DNA of 64,000 bases, taken from the NCBI GenBank assembly GCA_003344405.1, contig NOWV01000102.1, forward strand, positions 62,001-126,000, in the 5' to 3' direction. Under the pieces are notes generated by a model. That model saw only the letters and a list, made by a program, of their open reading frames with translations. It was not told where the DNA came from and made no database searches. The position numbers and the translations under genes are program-made. Every line of letters starts with the position of its first letter. The first letter of the stretch is position 1. The DNA is from Trichoplax sp. H2. Lineage: Eukaryota > Placozoa > Uniplacotomia > Trichoplacea. This document shows, in pieces, positions 13,561 through 26,500 of the stretch.

Positions 13561-13980
13561 TCTCTAGCGAACTCATAATGATTGTTGATGTGATAGAACA
13601 TCACCAACGAATTCATCAATTTGAGATTGTTTTATAAAGTACAATAAGAATCTGATATTTCCGAATATGAGGTTCATTCATTATTTATTGATGATAAAAC
13701 TCGTTACAGGTAGTATTGTTTACCAGGCTGAGCTATAAACGTTTTAAATGTAAGAATGGATGATGTAATAGGTGATCTCCAACGGACTATATTGTTTTAT
13801 AATATACAATAAGAATCTGATATTTCCGAATATACAGTAGAGTATTGTTTGCCAGGCTGAACTATAAATGCTTTAAATACAAGAATGGATGATGTAATAG
13901 ATGATCTCCAACGGACAAATGATTAATTGATGGTTGATGAAGTAATAGATGACCACCTACGAATCTACAAATTAGATAAT
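13561..13980. repeat. Degenerate tandem repeat, period about 165 bp
   Basis: The block ACAATAAGAATCTGATATTT followed by CCGAATAT occurs at about 13641 and again at about 13806 (offset 165). Each is preceded by a GATGTAATAGATGATCTCCA-type motif (variants near 13587, 13761, 13887 and 13936) and by a TTGTTTTATAA stretch. The last copies are shortened. It lies in the spacer between carbonic anhydrase and WDR45. No coding capacity. Confidence 0.7.
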
Positions 13981-14625
13981 GCTTTACAAATATGACGTGC
14001 GATAACTTTTTTTAAATTATAATACAACCATCATAGTTACATGGGTTGTTTATGGCGACCATAGTACACAGCCAAGTAGTTGCTTACAATTACAACAGAT
14101 CTACATATAATTTATACTTAATTTGTACGCAGTCTGGATAATATTATGCTACTAGTTATGATTATTGTACTGATAACGACTCCTATGTACCTTTAAGCAG
14201 AATACTACAGTATTTTCTAGCTCTTAATATGTATTTAGGATCAATCTTCACACCGGCTAGAATATGTACTCTTGTAACTACTAGTACTTAGCGGTGAGAA
14301 TTTATACTATACTAGTGCAAACTCCCGTCGCTTTGCAGACGGTTTACGATAATGTGCTCATTTAACAGATAGTATTACCATTTGATAGACCTACCGTGAC
14401 GTGTTACGTCAGACATGCAGATTGTTAGTATTTAGTTAGATGCCTAATTTATAAGAGAGCTCAAAGGTCAATTCATGTTATGATCATGGTTACTTTCATA
14501 TTATATGCATGCTCCAGCGTATTTTAAAGCAGAACTCAAAGTTTTACTAATGTAGATCTAAGAATATATGACGGCTGATATTGTTTATCCGTATTAACTT
14601 CTTTGTGTACAGTATATATATATAG
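13981..14625. other. Spacer between carbonic anhydrase and WDR45
   Basis: AT-rich sequence with no ORF above background, no recognisable RNA gene and no strong repeat. It ends in a short TA microsatellite (about 14613-14624). Confidence 0.45.
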
Positions 14626-14763
14626 GTTACGGCCAAAACCCAACAATTTAAGGGAAATTACCGTATTTCGGACTTTGCCCGCAGTTTTGGTCTTAGTGAA
14701 AGCTGTTAATCTGTGTTTAACTGCCCTTGGAAGCAGTTTCTGTGTTACAAAAGTGGCTGTAAC
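14626..14763. mobile_element. Possible short element with imperfect terminal inverted repeats
   Basis: GTTACGGCCA at 14626 and TGGCTGTAAC at 14754-14763 are near-perfect reverse complements (one mismatch). They bound a 138-bp segment that is less AT-rich than its flanks and sits next to a (TA)n run. A second internal pair, CCAAAAC (near 14633) and GTTTTGG (near 14684), can form a stem. This fits a small TA-inserting MITE or a structured RNA; arms this short could also be chance. Confidence 0.3.
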
Positions 14764-15368
14764 ATAAGTACAGTATAAATATAATGAAGCGTCTGCTACA
14801 TTTTATTCAGTTCACTTAGTTTAATTTTATGTTACCAACAGAATCGTAATAAATAATTGATGCCCAATAATTTACAAAGACATAACGTTCAATAAAATTA
14901 CATCCATAAAACAGGCGTGAATTTTACACTACAAGATAGATTATTTAATAAAATACGGTAAAATAAAACCGACATAAAGACCGTACAGCCAAGAATTATA
15001 TCACAGATGAATTGCTAAATTAGTAAACAACTATTATTTAAGTTGCGGGATACAATTCACAATGGAATTTTAACAATTCACGAGTGAATTAAGTAAGAGT
15101 CAAGCTGTGATAAAATAGTGCAAGGCCCAATTATATATTCGTAACGAGGATAAAATATGCAAGCAATTCAGTTGCAATATGGCTTAAGTATTTTACAATA
15201 CTATACAATGTTAGATATTTATATCTTTTGGCTATCTCTTTTAAGGTTATTCATCAAAGTCTACGTTTATCATTGTGCGTAATGGATAACGGTTTTAACT
15301 AAATCTACAACGAATTAGTTTACGAAATCGTGTACAGTACCGTAATATATCGAAGTTAACTTTGAGAT
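14764..15368. other. Spacer, 3' flank of WDR45
   Basis: No gene or repeat was recognised. Starts downstream of the minus-strand WDR45 3' end. Confidence 0.4.
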
Positions 15369-15374
15369 TTTATT
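15369..15374 (-). terminator. Candidate poly(A) signal of WDR45
   Basis: AATAAA on the minus strand, about 165 bp downstream of the WDR45 stop codon. It is positioned plausibly for 3'-end cleavage, but AATAAA is frequent by chance in DNA this AT-rich. Confidence 0.35.
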
Positions 15375-15539
15375 AGTTTAACATCTTCATTGTAAAAATA
15401 CTAATCTGTTTAGTAAATTTTAGCTTCAAAAGCCAATAGTACAATAAAAACTTTTTTTATAGCAAAGCCTACTTCTGAAATTGTTAATTGGCGAAATTCA
15501 CAGCTGATATTCGAAAACAATAAATCGTGTAGTTTTGTA

Positions 15540-18124
15540 CTAAAATTCGTTGTCGCCAATGCAAAGATACATGCCATATTCCGTACGGGTACAAACTCCG
15601 TCCAATGAAAATTTGTATTTGTGGAATGTGCCATTGATGCATATAACTAAAAAAATTTGATTCTATTTCAGTGGATAGTTTACTGAGTCCATACAAAAAA
15701 TTGAAATCGAGCATTTTATTACCTACTACAGTATGGTCACTGGTAAAGGCACATATACAAGCACATTCTAAAGGAATGGTAAAATTAGTAAAATCCCAAA
15801 CCGAATCTACGTATTGCCCATATAGTCCAATTTTAGATAATCTACCAAAATCAAGTAATAAATTGCGTTACGGTTATATAATCTTATGTTATATATAATA
15901 CGCATTTAGGCTATATATTTATATAAATTAGGGTACAATTGGGTATTCTTACGCAGATCTCCGATTTAAAGAAGTGAGATTAAGAGCAAAGATGTGGACT
16001 GTTCCTTTATCGCTAGATGCACACAGGTATTCCGAATTTAAACTAAAATTCATACTAAAGAATAAAACGAAATTTCTTAGTGATAACTTTAATTCTACAC
16101 AAGATCAATTCGTATAGCGTCTAAACTTTTTCATTCTCAACGATAGCACATAGAATGCCCGACAAGCTGTGGCACATAAATTTACCAATATAGTGTAGCA
16201 GGATCTAATCCACGCCTGAATTCAAATAACTTTTGCTGAGAGGAAGTATCAAATATTCGTATTAGGGTCCCCTGTTAGATTGAATTCATTTTGATTGTTA
16301 GGTTAAATTTGATTTGAGTTAATAATATTTCTATTAGTTGCTATATGTATGATGCATGATAGCTTAGCATGAATGGAATTCAACAAAAGTTAAAATATCA
16401 ATAGATACCTTCACTGACGCAGTCGCTACACGTGAACCCTGATGATTTAAAGCTATACAGGCCAAAGCATTTTCGTGAGCGTTAATGACCGGCTGATGAC
16501 TCTTGTCATCATCTCGATGTTGCATCAAATCCTATAATGGAATACAGGAAGATGGTAACTAATGCAATTTTTAAGAGACAATATACCATAGGCTACGTTA
16601 TTTTACTGTGAAGTTGGTGTACTATCGATTTTAGTCAGAACTTACAATTAGTTGCAATCTACCGGTTATCTTGCCAGGAAAAACCAATACTGCATGATTA
16701 GTACTAGAAGAGATTTCACAAAGACCTAAAATAATGATATTAAATTAAGAATTTATACATCGTATTCAATTACATATGCTCTAATATAGTGGCATTACAA
16801 TGACATCAAGATTAGTGTGAGAACATTATACCGTTTGGGTTTTCTGCTGTAGCAAACGAATAAAGTAATTTGCTGGTATTAGGAAATGAGAATACGTATA
16901 GCATCTTACTTAATACAACAATAATCCTAAAACATAAAAAAATTGGATAAGATGGCAAATTAGCGGCATTATACGCATTCTATGCTTAACGGTTAATGAG
17001 GTACCAATGAAAGGATCATCAATATCAATGGTTCATACCTATTTCGTCTCATTCGTACTGCTAAGACTGACGATTTAAAAGAGTACCGTAATACGAATTG
17101 CCTTTTAAGATCATCCCAAATTAAAACTATACCATAAAGAAGTATTAATAGCAATTAGCTCACATTATATATATATGTGTACTCGCATACATACAGTATA
17201 TTGCATTTATCAGACGTAATTAAAGTAAAGTATATTGTATATGCATTGTACGATGCCATTTATTTTATCGAAATTAGCCTAAATTCGAGTAGTAGATACC
17301 ATCATTAGGTGAGTATTGAGGAAATAAGCCACCACCGACAACGGCCAATAGATTGCACCTGTAAAGCAATTGAGTTTGGCTGACACTGCCAACTTGGTCA
17401 AATTCTAGAAGTTTAAGGACAAAGAATCAAAGTCACTCTATATCTGCCTAGAATAGATAGCAGTTAGATGATTTGTACTGAAGTAAATCGCTAAGTAACA
17501 TAACGAGGTTGATGTGCATCATAATATTACAGGATGTCTATAATCTTTATAAAATGACAAAAAACTTTACCGTAATGAAGTCATTACGTTCGCATAATCT
17601 TAACGATTGAGTACTATTAATTTAAATCGCTACGCAAGTGCATATTCTTTATAATTATAATTATTACCTATAGCGAAATACATGCATAGAATATGAGTAT
17701 TTATAATGTATCGTGGTTAAGTGTGTAAACAACAAATGAAGGATAGAAATTTCCCACATTCAGTACACAAACTTGCAAGGAATGCAAAGATGTATTTTAC
17801 AGCTATTAAGAAGTATAAGGGTATAAAAATGAGTTCTATTCTAATTATAATATGCTTATCTAGCATATACTATCTAAATTATAATATACCACCACGAAGC
17901 TATTGAATAGATTTATTACTCCTGAGAAATGAAAATAAGTTTAAATTTTCATTATTAACTCTAGTAGCATAATGAATACTGCATCATTGAACAAATTTAT
18001 TACCTAGTCTTGTCTTTTCAGTCAATGGTGAGATGTTATATACACGAAAACCAGTATCCAAAGAGCATGCAAAGCAGTCTAACAGAAGATCCAAAGTACA
18101 ATTTATGTCATTAGTACCCTTCAT
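15540..18124 (-). CDS. WDR45: WDR45/WIPI4-type PROPPIN beta-propeller, 341 aa
   Basis: Exons (minus strand): 18004-18124, 17300-17404, 17039-17126, 16832-16926, 16646-16725, 16409-16531, 16186-16271, 15953-16054, 15723-15841, 15540-15646; phases close to 342 codons with TAG stop. PROPPINs bind PI3P/PI(3,5)P2 on autophagic membranes, and the WIPI4 branch works with ATG2 in phagophore growth. Visible hallmarks in order: [58 protein letters not shown], the phosphoinositide-binding FRRG motif, [24 protein letters not shown] and NGTFHKYKF. The RRGxDPATLYC and NRRSAL segments favour WDR45 over WDR45B. Length is close to the roughly 360-residue vertebrate protein. The N-terminus is slightly short, so an additional upstream exon is possible. 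Divergently transcribed from CPSF6. Confidence 0.93.
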
Positions 18125-18785
18125 TATCAAAGACAATATTTGTTATGATGATTACAGGGATCATGTATAGAAGACATACACATATGTAAAAGCTATACTA
18201 TATTCATATTCAGAAATGATACTTCTATAAAAGTGGAATGCATTGATAGCCGGGATTAATATTGATGGATTAACTTTGGAACGTACGCGTATTACAATTT
18301 TCAGAGTCGTTGTAACATAATATTAAATATATCAATCATAATATTGTCAGCACTTTGGATTTTCCGCATGTGATAGACACAGTTATTCGATTCTGATGAA
18401 GATTAAGGATTAAGAATGATCTGTAATTGTGTCCAGATACGCTATAAAAGACTACCATGTCATCCATCATTACATGAATCAGTCATAACACGTAGTAGTT
18501 GAGGTAGTTTTCTTTCTATGAATGACTTAGTATGCATCAATATTGGAAGAAATGATACGCTAGTAGATAGTCTACAAGTTAGTGATAGCGGTTGTACATG
18601 TAGGTGTATAATAATTGATAACAACAGAACAGCTAATAAGTAACAAGAAGGTGCTGTGTAGTCGTTTTGGCTAGCCTTAAGATATATATTAAAAGAAACT
18701 GCTACTTAGCTGGATTGTGTAACCATTGATAAACTACTACGGTACTGTCGGCTAGTATATTAGAATACGTTTCGATAAGCATTAA
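18125..18785. promoter_or_regulatory. 5' flank of WDR45 (divergent spacer)
   Basis: Sequence upstream of the WDR45 ATG in the 2.5-kb divergent spacer shared with CPSF6. There is no coding content. No core-promoter motif is certain; the role is positional. Confidence 0.25.
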
Positions 18786-19290
18786 TGAATTGGATCGATA
18801 TTTTCTAGCGTCCAGTTGAAATTCATGTTCAATACTGTAGGCGTCTATCGACCATTGGTCATTCCAATTCGATCCATAACTGTATACTAAGACTGAGAGT
18901 GCTATGAACTACAGGCAACAATCGATGGATCGATATTTTCTTGCAGTTGATGATTTATGTTTAATTTAATCCACACAGTCTGTCGACCATTAGTCATTCC
19001 AATTCGATTCGGTACATTGAAGGTACTAGGGAATACCGATCATTGGATGTATATTTTCTAGCAGTTGATGATGATTAATGTTCAATATTGTAGGCGTATA
19101 TCGACCATCGGTTGTTCCAATTCGATCCAAAACTCTACTAACGTTGACCTTGCTAGAGACTACAGGAAATTGAATCGCTATTGGCTTGCAGTTGATGACT
19201 GATTGATGTTCAATAATGTAGGCGTTGATCGACCATTGATCATTGCAATTGGATGTACAACTGTACTAATATTGGCTGTGCTAGGATGAG
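18786..19290. repeat. Tandem array of about four ~117-136-bp units
   Basis: Unit starts of the type TGGATCGATATTTTCTAGCA lie near 18791, 18927, 19044 and 19170. Each is followed by GTTGATGAT-like sequence, a (T)GTTCAATA..TGTAGGCGT block, TCGACCATTGGTCATTCCAA, then TTCGATCC. Units diverge by substitutions and indels, so the array is old. It fills part of the WDR45/CPSF6 divergent spacer. Confidence 0.75.
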
Positions 19291-19958
19291 GAAATTATTA
19301 CTGTATCCTATTTAGCGTCTAATCGATTGGATAGAAGCGCAATATAATGCAATGGATCAAGTTGAGTAGTATAGTCGTATCTGGATTTGATGTATTGGAA
19401 GAAGAGTTATGTTGCACCCCTCCATTTCAATTGTCATGAATAGAGGCATGCAATGATCCCTATCAAAGACGATGATATCACTATCCAATTGCCATAGCGA
19501 CTAACATCGTTACAACTCCATAGGATGGTATTGGTGATGGACTAAAATTCTTCTATCCATAGTAGAATACAAATGTCTTTACTGCCAACTACTCAAGTCC
19601 CTCTCCCTTTCAATCCATGCCATGAGAAACGAACAAGTACTTTTGATCGTCTTTTACGGGGATTGCATTACATCGATCTTCTACTGTAATCGCATCAATG
19701 ATCCTTATAATTGATTTCTGTCGTGATGAACAGTTGCATTCATTACCATGTTGTTGGTTAAAAGAGAGATGAGCAACTTTATCGCGAATTCCTTCGGACG
19801 CCATGATCGTGATCACGTCGGACTTGTTGGCTTGACGTGCAAAATGGGTTCGTACTTCAAAATGGCGACAATGGCAGTGGTGTGTACAGTCAACAATAAC
19901 ATCACGTCACTCTTGTCGGGGCCGGTACGGTCCAACTTGCAGTCCATTGACGTCATCA
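19291..19958. other. Spacer between two repeat arrays
   Basis: No supported gene. Open frames continuing from here into the following array are consequences of the array and not coding. Base composition becomes markedly more GC-rich from about 19790. Confidence 0.4.
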
Positions 19959-20515
19959 GTAGTGTACAGTACGTATTTGAAAACCTACTGTATCATTTGT
20001 ACAGTACAGTACAGTACACTGTACTGGACTGGGCCGGGCCACCGACGGACAGATGGAAGCGACTGCATTGCACGCACTCTACTGTATCATGTCATATCCA
20101 GTACACTGTACTGTACATATTGGACTACACTGAACTATCTGCTAGTCTACGAATCATACTATACAGTACAGTACTGTACACTATACACTGTACTAGACTG
20201 GGCTGGACCACCGACGGACAGATGGACCCGACTGTCTTGCACACACTCTACTGTATCATGTCATACAGTATCCAGTATTCCAGTACACTGTACTGTACAT
20301 ACTGGACTAAACTGAACTGTCTACAGTACTAGTCTACGAATCATACAGTACTGTACTGTACTGTACTATACTGTACACTGTAATGGACTGGGCTGGACCA
20401 CCGACAGACAGATGGATCCTACTGCCTTGCACGCACTCTACTGTATCATGTCATATCCAGTACACTGTACTGTACATACTGGACTACAGTACACTGAACT
20501 GTCTGCCACTGTAAC
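19959..20515. repeat. Tandem array of 168/190-bp units built on GTACTGTAC palindromes
   Basis: Three units share an anchor CACCGACGGACAGATGG at about 20041, 20209 and 20399 (spacings 168 and 190), followed by TTGCACGCACTCTACTGTAT and CATGTCATATCCAGTACACT. Between anchors are dense runs of the 4-mers GTAC/TACA/CTGT, as in ACAGTACAGTACTGTACACT, and GGACTGGGCTGGACC. The palindromes can form hairpins. ORFs of 194 and 122 codons across the array are repeat translations. The array ends about 80 bp before the CPSF6 ATG, so it overlaps the likely promoter. Confidence 0.85.
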
Positions 20516-20593
20516 CGCGGCTGTATCGTCCACCACGCTTCACGTCAAAAGCAAACCGTGTGCTCAGTTTTCCATTATTCTTAGTCAAGGAAG

Positions 20594-23500
20594 ATGGCGG
20601 ACGGTGTCGATATTGACCTCTATCCAGAGGAGTTAGATCATGATTTAGAAGGGGTAAGTTAGCTTACTTCTAGTTCAATTTGCTTATTATAACAGCTAGT
20701 ATGTGTTAGAATAGTTATTGTACCGCTATCAATCAGTGTATACCATCAAATGTAGGATTTTATTCTCAGAGAACAAGAGGAAAAAAATAAAGTACAAGCT
20801 GGTTTTTCCTTACAGTTCGCTTTAAAACCTTTTCCCGCTCGAACTCATGCATTGACTTTCATTGAATATTCTCCAGCTTTCTTCATTGCTTTGACCGTCT
20901 TTGCTTGTACAGATAAAGTAAAGTTAGAATTAGAACAGTATTGGATGTAGATAGTGTGGCGATAAAAAAACAGTAACCGTTCAACAGCTCTTTTTGGTGC
21001 ATTGATTTTCCAGCGGATGACTTCAGCAACTCGTACAGTAGAATACTCATACAGGAACAGTAGGTAGAATACGGTGTAGGCTACTTTACCCAAAGCAATA
21101 GCTGTCTCTACTATTTATTTAGCGTTTAACTAGGCTTTGAAAAATAGCAAGAGAAAGAAAAAGCAGATTATGTGTAGTGATAATTTGCTCTTGTAATGTA
21201 GCAAGTCTTTAATTGTCTAATTAAAAAGAAATTCAACGATACGGTAGAGGACGTTCTGCCTTTCCTTTATTTCTCGCTCTGTCTACCCTTTCTTACCTTA
21301 ATATCATACACCCTAGCATGACAACCATGCCAAATGATTCTACCTATGCAATCCTTCCAATTGCAAAATTGATTAGCATTCCTTGGATACCTTAATAGTG
21401 CACAAGATGCTACCAACGATAAACAATACGTAGATGCAATGCTAATAGAGTCTTTCATGTCGGTAGGAATATGATGCTGAAGAAGATGAAGATATACAAG
21501 ATGAGAACAACAATGGTGAAGATTTATATGACGACGTAATCGATGTATCCAAATTAACCGAGGATGGTAAAAATACTACCGATGTTAGCCAACTCAATGA
21601 TGATGATGATGCCCAAGCAGATAGAAATGAAGAAGAGGTTTGCTATCATCCTGTGTAAAACCGTTGGGCTTACAGCGATTGATTTACCTTGCTGCTAATT
21701 GTTACTGTATAATATTGTATATATATATATTATTCGAAATCGTCATCATGCTGCTATCATAAACGATTTCAACTCTCATGTTACGCATTTACTTTGCTAT
21801 CTTCATAAAGAGAAAAGTATTTTTCACTACCGTACTTGCTATATACTGGATAACTTGAGAGTTTTCTTGTGCATACCTTCTTTTTGCCATTAGTCGTGTA
21901 AATTCGATTGCTTCTTCATAGATATTGATAATGAATGAATTATAAATTATTGAAGTAAATCTGCACCAAAAAGTACTACGATGTTAACGATAATGCCTAC
22001 CATTGGATCTTGAACATACGACCAGTAAAAATACGTCTTTTGCTAAAAATAAGCAAAATGTGATGTTATATATACTGTACAGTTGAATAACCTTTCCTTT
22101 ATTTTTGATCTGATTTTTCGAAAATCTATCAACTGCAGTCTTTTATCGACTCTACTTGAACAACGACTCATATAAAGTGATTTCGTGCCTATTTAGTTGT
22201 ACTCAAACTCTTGCCTACTGTCATACTTTCTATGTTTCACATATATACTAGCATAATAATGATACCCTTTCATCTTAACTGCCGTAACCGTTTATAAAAT
22301 CAATTTATTTGTACTCTACACTGTGAGTCATGCGATAACATGATAGAGCAAATACGTGTTGAGATAGGCAGATATCTTGAATATCTAATTGCTCCTATTT
22401 GATCCTACATAACTTTGTTAAAACGAAGGAACATAATTAACAACAAAAACAAGGCTGATTAATATATTGATATTTCGAATTATAACTCATCATCAAAATA
22501 GTATTATTATTATTTTATTATGGCATTTTTTTAATGGTTGGATTTTTTGTTATGTAACGGGTTAAATGTTCGTTTCAAAATCTTGTTTTTTAATTTTTTA
22601 AATAATATTTTTATTACTATGGATGTTTTATATAATGATTTAAAACAAAATGCATCCCCTCAATTGATAAAACTGCTACATCTTGTGAACGACCGAAAAA
22701 GTAGACCAGTAAATTAATATCTTATCATGGCATGGTATCAATCTTGATGTCGTGCAAGAGGAGCGATTCACCAATTGGTAACATTACAGATCGAATTATC
22801 AGAAAATTGGGACATCATCGCCATAGCAATGAAAAATTTTGGCTATGGATTCTTCAATGAAAGTCACGTTGTATATAATTGTGCAGATTAATTATAATGA
22901 CTATCATAATTATCTGTGATATCTTTCTATCCTTTGGTTGTAGTAGTTGCAGTACCATACCTCATTGTAATCTTGCAAATATTTGTCTCGTACTTTTCAT
23001 CTGCTTTTCAGTTTTTATTCGTTAAAGTAATTCGTACTGTGCCGTATCTATGCATATACTGTATACTGTACGATGGTTGATATGCTGCTTTTGAAATCGG
23101 TATTTACGACTTTACGTTTAGAATCAAGCATATTGCAATCCGAATGTCAGTTACTACAGTATAGCCTTGCGCTAATTTAGTGAGACAGTGAATTGATCGT
23201 ATACTGTACTGTACAGTGAACATATAATTCTGATAATTACACTACTGTCCGTAGGGGTAGGTAGATGACGTAGATGATGGCTAGCAACAGGATAGAGCGC
23301 ACAAAGTACTCAGTTACGTAGTAGGGTTATACGTTACCAATGTTGCTTTAACTCAGTATACTACTGAAATCCAATTTTGAAGGCGAGCAGAAAAATTTTG
23401 CATGGACATACAAAAGAAAGAGTAATTTACTAAATAACTACCGTAGTGGATCAATTTTTAATTGAAATATGACGATGATTATTACTAGCATATTCATATT

Positions 23501-26500
23501 GCCCAATGGTATAAAGCGAATGATCGAAGCTAACATGCTGTATAGTATATTGCATTTACCGAGAAGACGTGCGATTTATTAAAAGTAAATTAGACAAGAC
23601 TATATTACTATTTTCTTGTGGATGATTCAATGGAGGTTGCTTCGATTTCAGTGGACTTTTGGCCGAACCTTAAAAAGTTTAAGTTTGAGTGGATGGTTGT
23701 AAGTGATATGTAGCCGGTTTTTGACCAATAGGTATTTTTGCACGGATATCTTGTAATTTTTTCTATTTATTTATGCTCTGCTGAACACAAAGTTCAGTAC
23801 TGCTGTGAGATTTGATAAAAAACGTATCCTATTTTGCTATAAACGATATTAATTATTAAATGATATACAGTCTGATCGATATACCCTGATCATTTCATCG
23901 CGATGAATGTACGTGTATAGATGCGAGATCAGTACTAGGTGCTACAACCAAATACGCTTTAAAGATTACCTAATTAGTAGCTAGTGATAAAAGATTCATA
24001 CGACAGGATCTACGTCGAGATGGGCACTATACATACAGTACTACTATCATGTTGCAGAGCCAACGCATGCCTAGCTCAACTGCAGAAGTCAGTATGAGAA
24101 CACCTTCTAACATCAAATAGTGATTAGTAATGATTTTAAGCCAAGATAGTAATAATTCTAAAACATTCAAACATTGTTAGTTGCTATACCGTCACAAATA
24201 AAATAATATCAGTAAATCTGCTACTCAATTTATGTATAACATCAATAAACGGCATGCTCGTTGTTTCAAGTCTTTGATCTATATTGCAATAAAATATACT
24301 GTATGCAGTGTTATTAAATGTGATAATAATCGGATATGACTTGTATTTATGCTATTAGAAATTAAAAATTAGCTAGAATATTCTAGGACTAAGATTGTAA
24401 GAGCATTACGATTTGCTGATTTTTATAAAATACAGTTACAAGGTGCTACACTATTTGGCAAGTATTGGTATTACTTTATATCATTATTCAGCCTTGTAAA
24501 TAGTAAAATCTCTAATAGTAAATCACTTGCAAATTAACTTTTAATAGCCCTTTCGCTAATCCTACTTATGTCTTGGTTGTTGTAACCGGTAGTTAATTTG
24601 ATTTTCACGTATGTAAATCATTTATCGTACAGCATGTACAGTATTTAATATTCTTTTGTCAGCTTAAAAATAATACGTGACTTGCATTCATTGTATATCT
24701 ATTGATGGAACTGACAGTAAACTATTTTTAGGTTCTTGGCTGTTTACAGATGTTGAATCATTTCAAGGCTGGTTAACTACAAGTACATTGCGCTACACTT
24801 TAAATTTATTTATTACCCTTTTATGAATGATTAGAAGCGAGGTATTTTTGTATATTCATATGAAATATTATGGTATAAAGTATCAAAGCTGTATCGGCCC
24901 TGATCGTATCAGCTTGATTATGCCAGATGCTCCGTTGAAGCCTATCGGAAAATAAAAGCTTGACGCAGACAGTTAAAATTTTCGTACCTATATCTTCAGA
25001 TGAACGAAGATGAAAAAGTACTCGTATTAGTAAAATATCTATCTATAAATGGCCATTAGAACGTACTTGCTAATTAAATGAGGATTGCCCTTTAAAATCC
25101 ACCGTTATCTATTTCAGACCGATACAAATACACGTACTAGTGTACAAGAATGTGCACGTTTATGTTACTGACGACTTTGCCTTCTGTAATCGGTGATTGA
25201 TTAACTACAGAGAGACAGCAATGCATTTTGTTGCTGAAGTATTGCCACTTGACCGAGTCCGTAAAGTATAATAGTACATGATTAGTTACAACGCACATTA
25301 TCAGCCTATTCTCGAGTTTAGATAAGTATAAAACTGCCCTGTGTTCAGTATCATTCATGCATACAACAGTAGTATTTAAATGAACGAATTATTTTGTTAT
25401 AGCAATTTTGAATGTGCTATATCGTGCAGACACTGAATGATTGATAAAATGTGAATGAGTCAAGCAGGATGCTGTAGCAAATGATATATCAATTGAGGGG
25501 TTGCATATATAATTTTAAAATTGAACACCTGTAATACACAAATTTGATTTACATGTTTTTGAGATTGTGAACTTTATTCTCTTTTATGGCTTTGTAACTG
25601 TTCTACTGTATGTTAATAATTTGAGTTATATGCAATAAAATTTAATCTTATTTATTCTAATTACTAGGAGAATCCAGAAAGTCCTGTAAAAATTACGCAA
25701 GGTATCGTTCACTTTCAGTCATAGCTATCATCAGCTTCTATTTACACCATCGAAATTAAAGTTCGAATTGCCCAGTAGTAACTTGATTAAATTAATTAAC
25801 TAGAAGTAGATATTCACATTGAAACCCCATCCTCCGTTGTCACCCCATCTGGTAAAAAAGTTGCTTTATATTGTGGTAACTTAACTTGGGTAAGATTCAT
25901 GTTAGTAGGATGTACGCGTATTTTTGAATGTAACGTAAACTTTAATATTACCACAAGATTATCTAAAGATATACACAGCCTAAACATAACTCGATAGCAG
26001 TCTAAATTTTCTTTTCATTATGTAGTGGACGTCTGATGCGGACCTAGAGGAAGCTATTCACGGTTTTGGTGTTGCAGATATGATGAGTATAAAATTTAGT
26101 GAAAATCGTGCAAATGGCCAATCGAAAGGGTAATTTTAAGGCATGAGGGCTATATTAACTTTATATTGTAACTATCAATGATATATTCTATTCTATTTAT
26201 GCAGTTACTGCATTGTAGAAGTAGGATCAGGTGCATCTGCGCAAAAGATAATGGAAAATTTAACGAAGATGTAAGTTGTTATTTTAGAGGAAATTTTGAT
26301 ATAGAAGTTCTGATTTTGAATTTTTAATATTTTTAAAGGGAAATTCATGGCAATCGGCCGGTAGTGAATTATCATAAGGGTGGTGGCACGCAGCAATATG
26401 AAACTACTAATAGAAAAAGTAACAGTAAGCAAGAATATTTACATATTCTTTATCGAAATATATCAGCACAATTTCGCAATCTTTTGACGATTAAATTACT

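Noticed and set aside
15410-15898. Several 75-codon ORFs on both strands
   Set aside because: They overlap the last two WDR45 exons in wrong frames or on the wrong strand.
19748-20332. 194-codon plus-strand ORF, with a 122-codon ORF in another frame
   Set aside because: It is a translation of the palindromic tandem array (Thr/Tyr/Cys/Leu repeats), with the same peptide reappearing in shifted frames.
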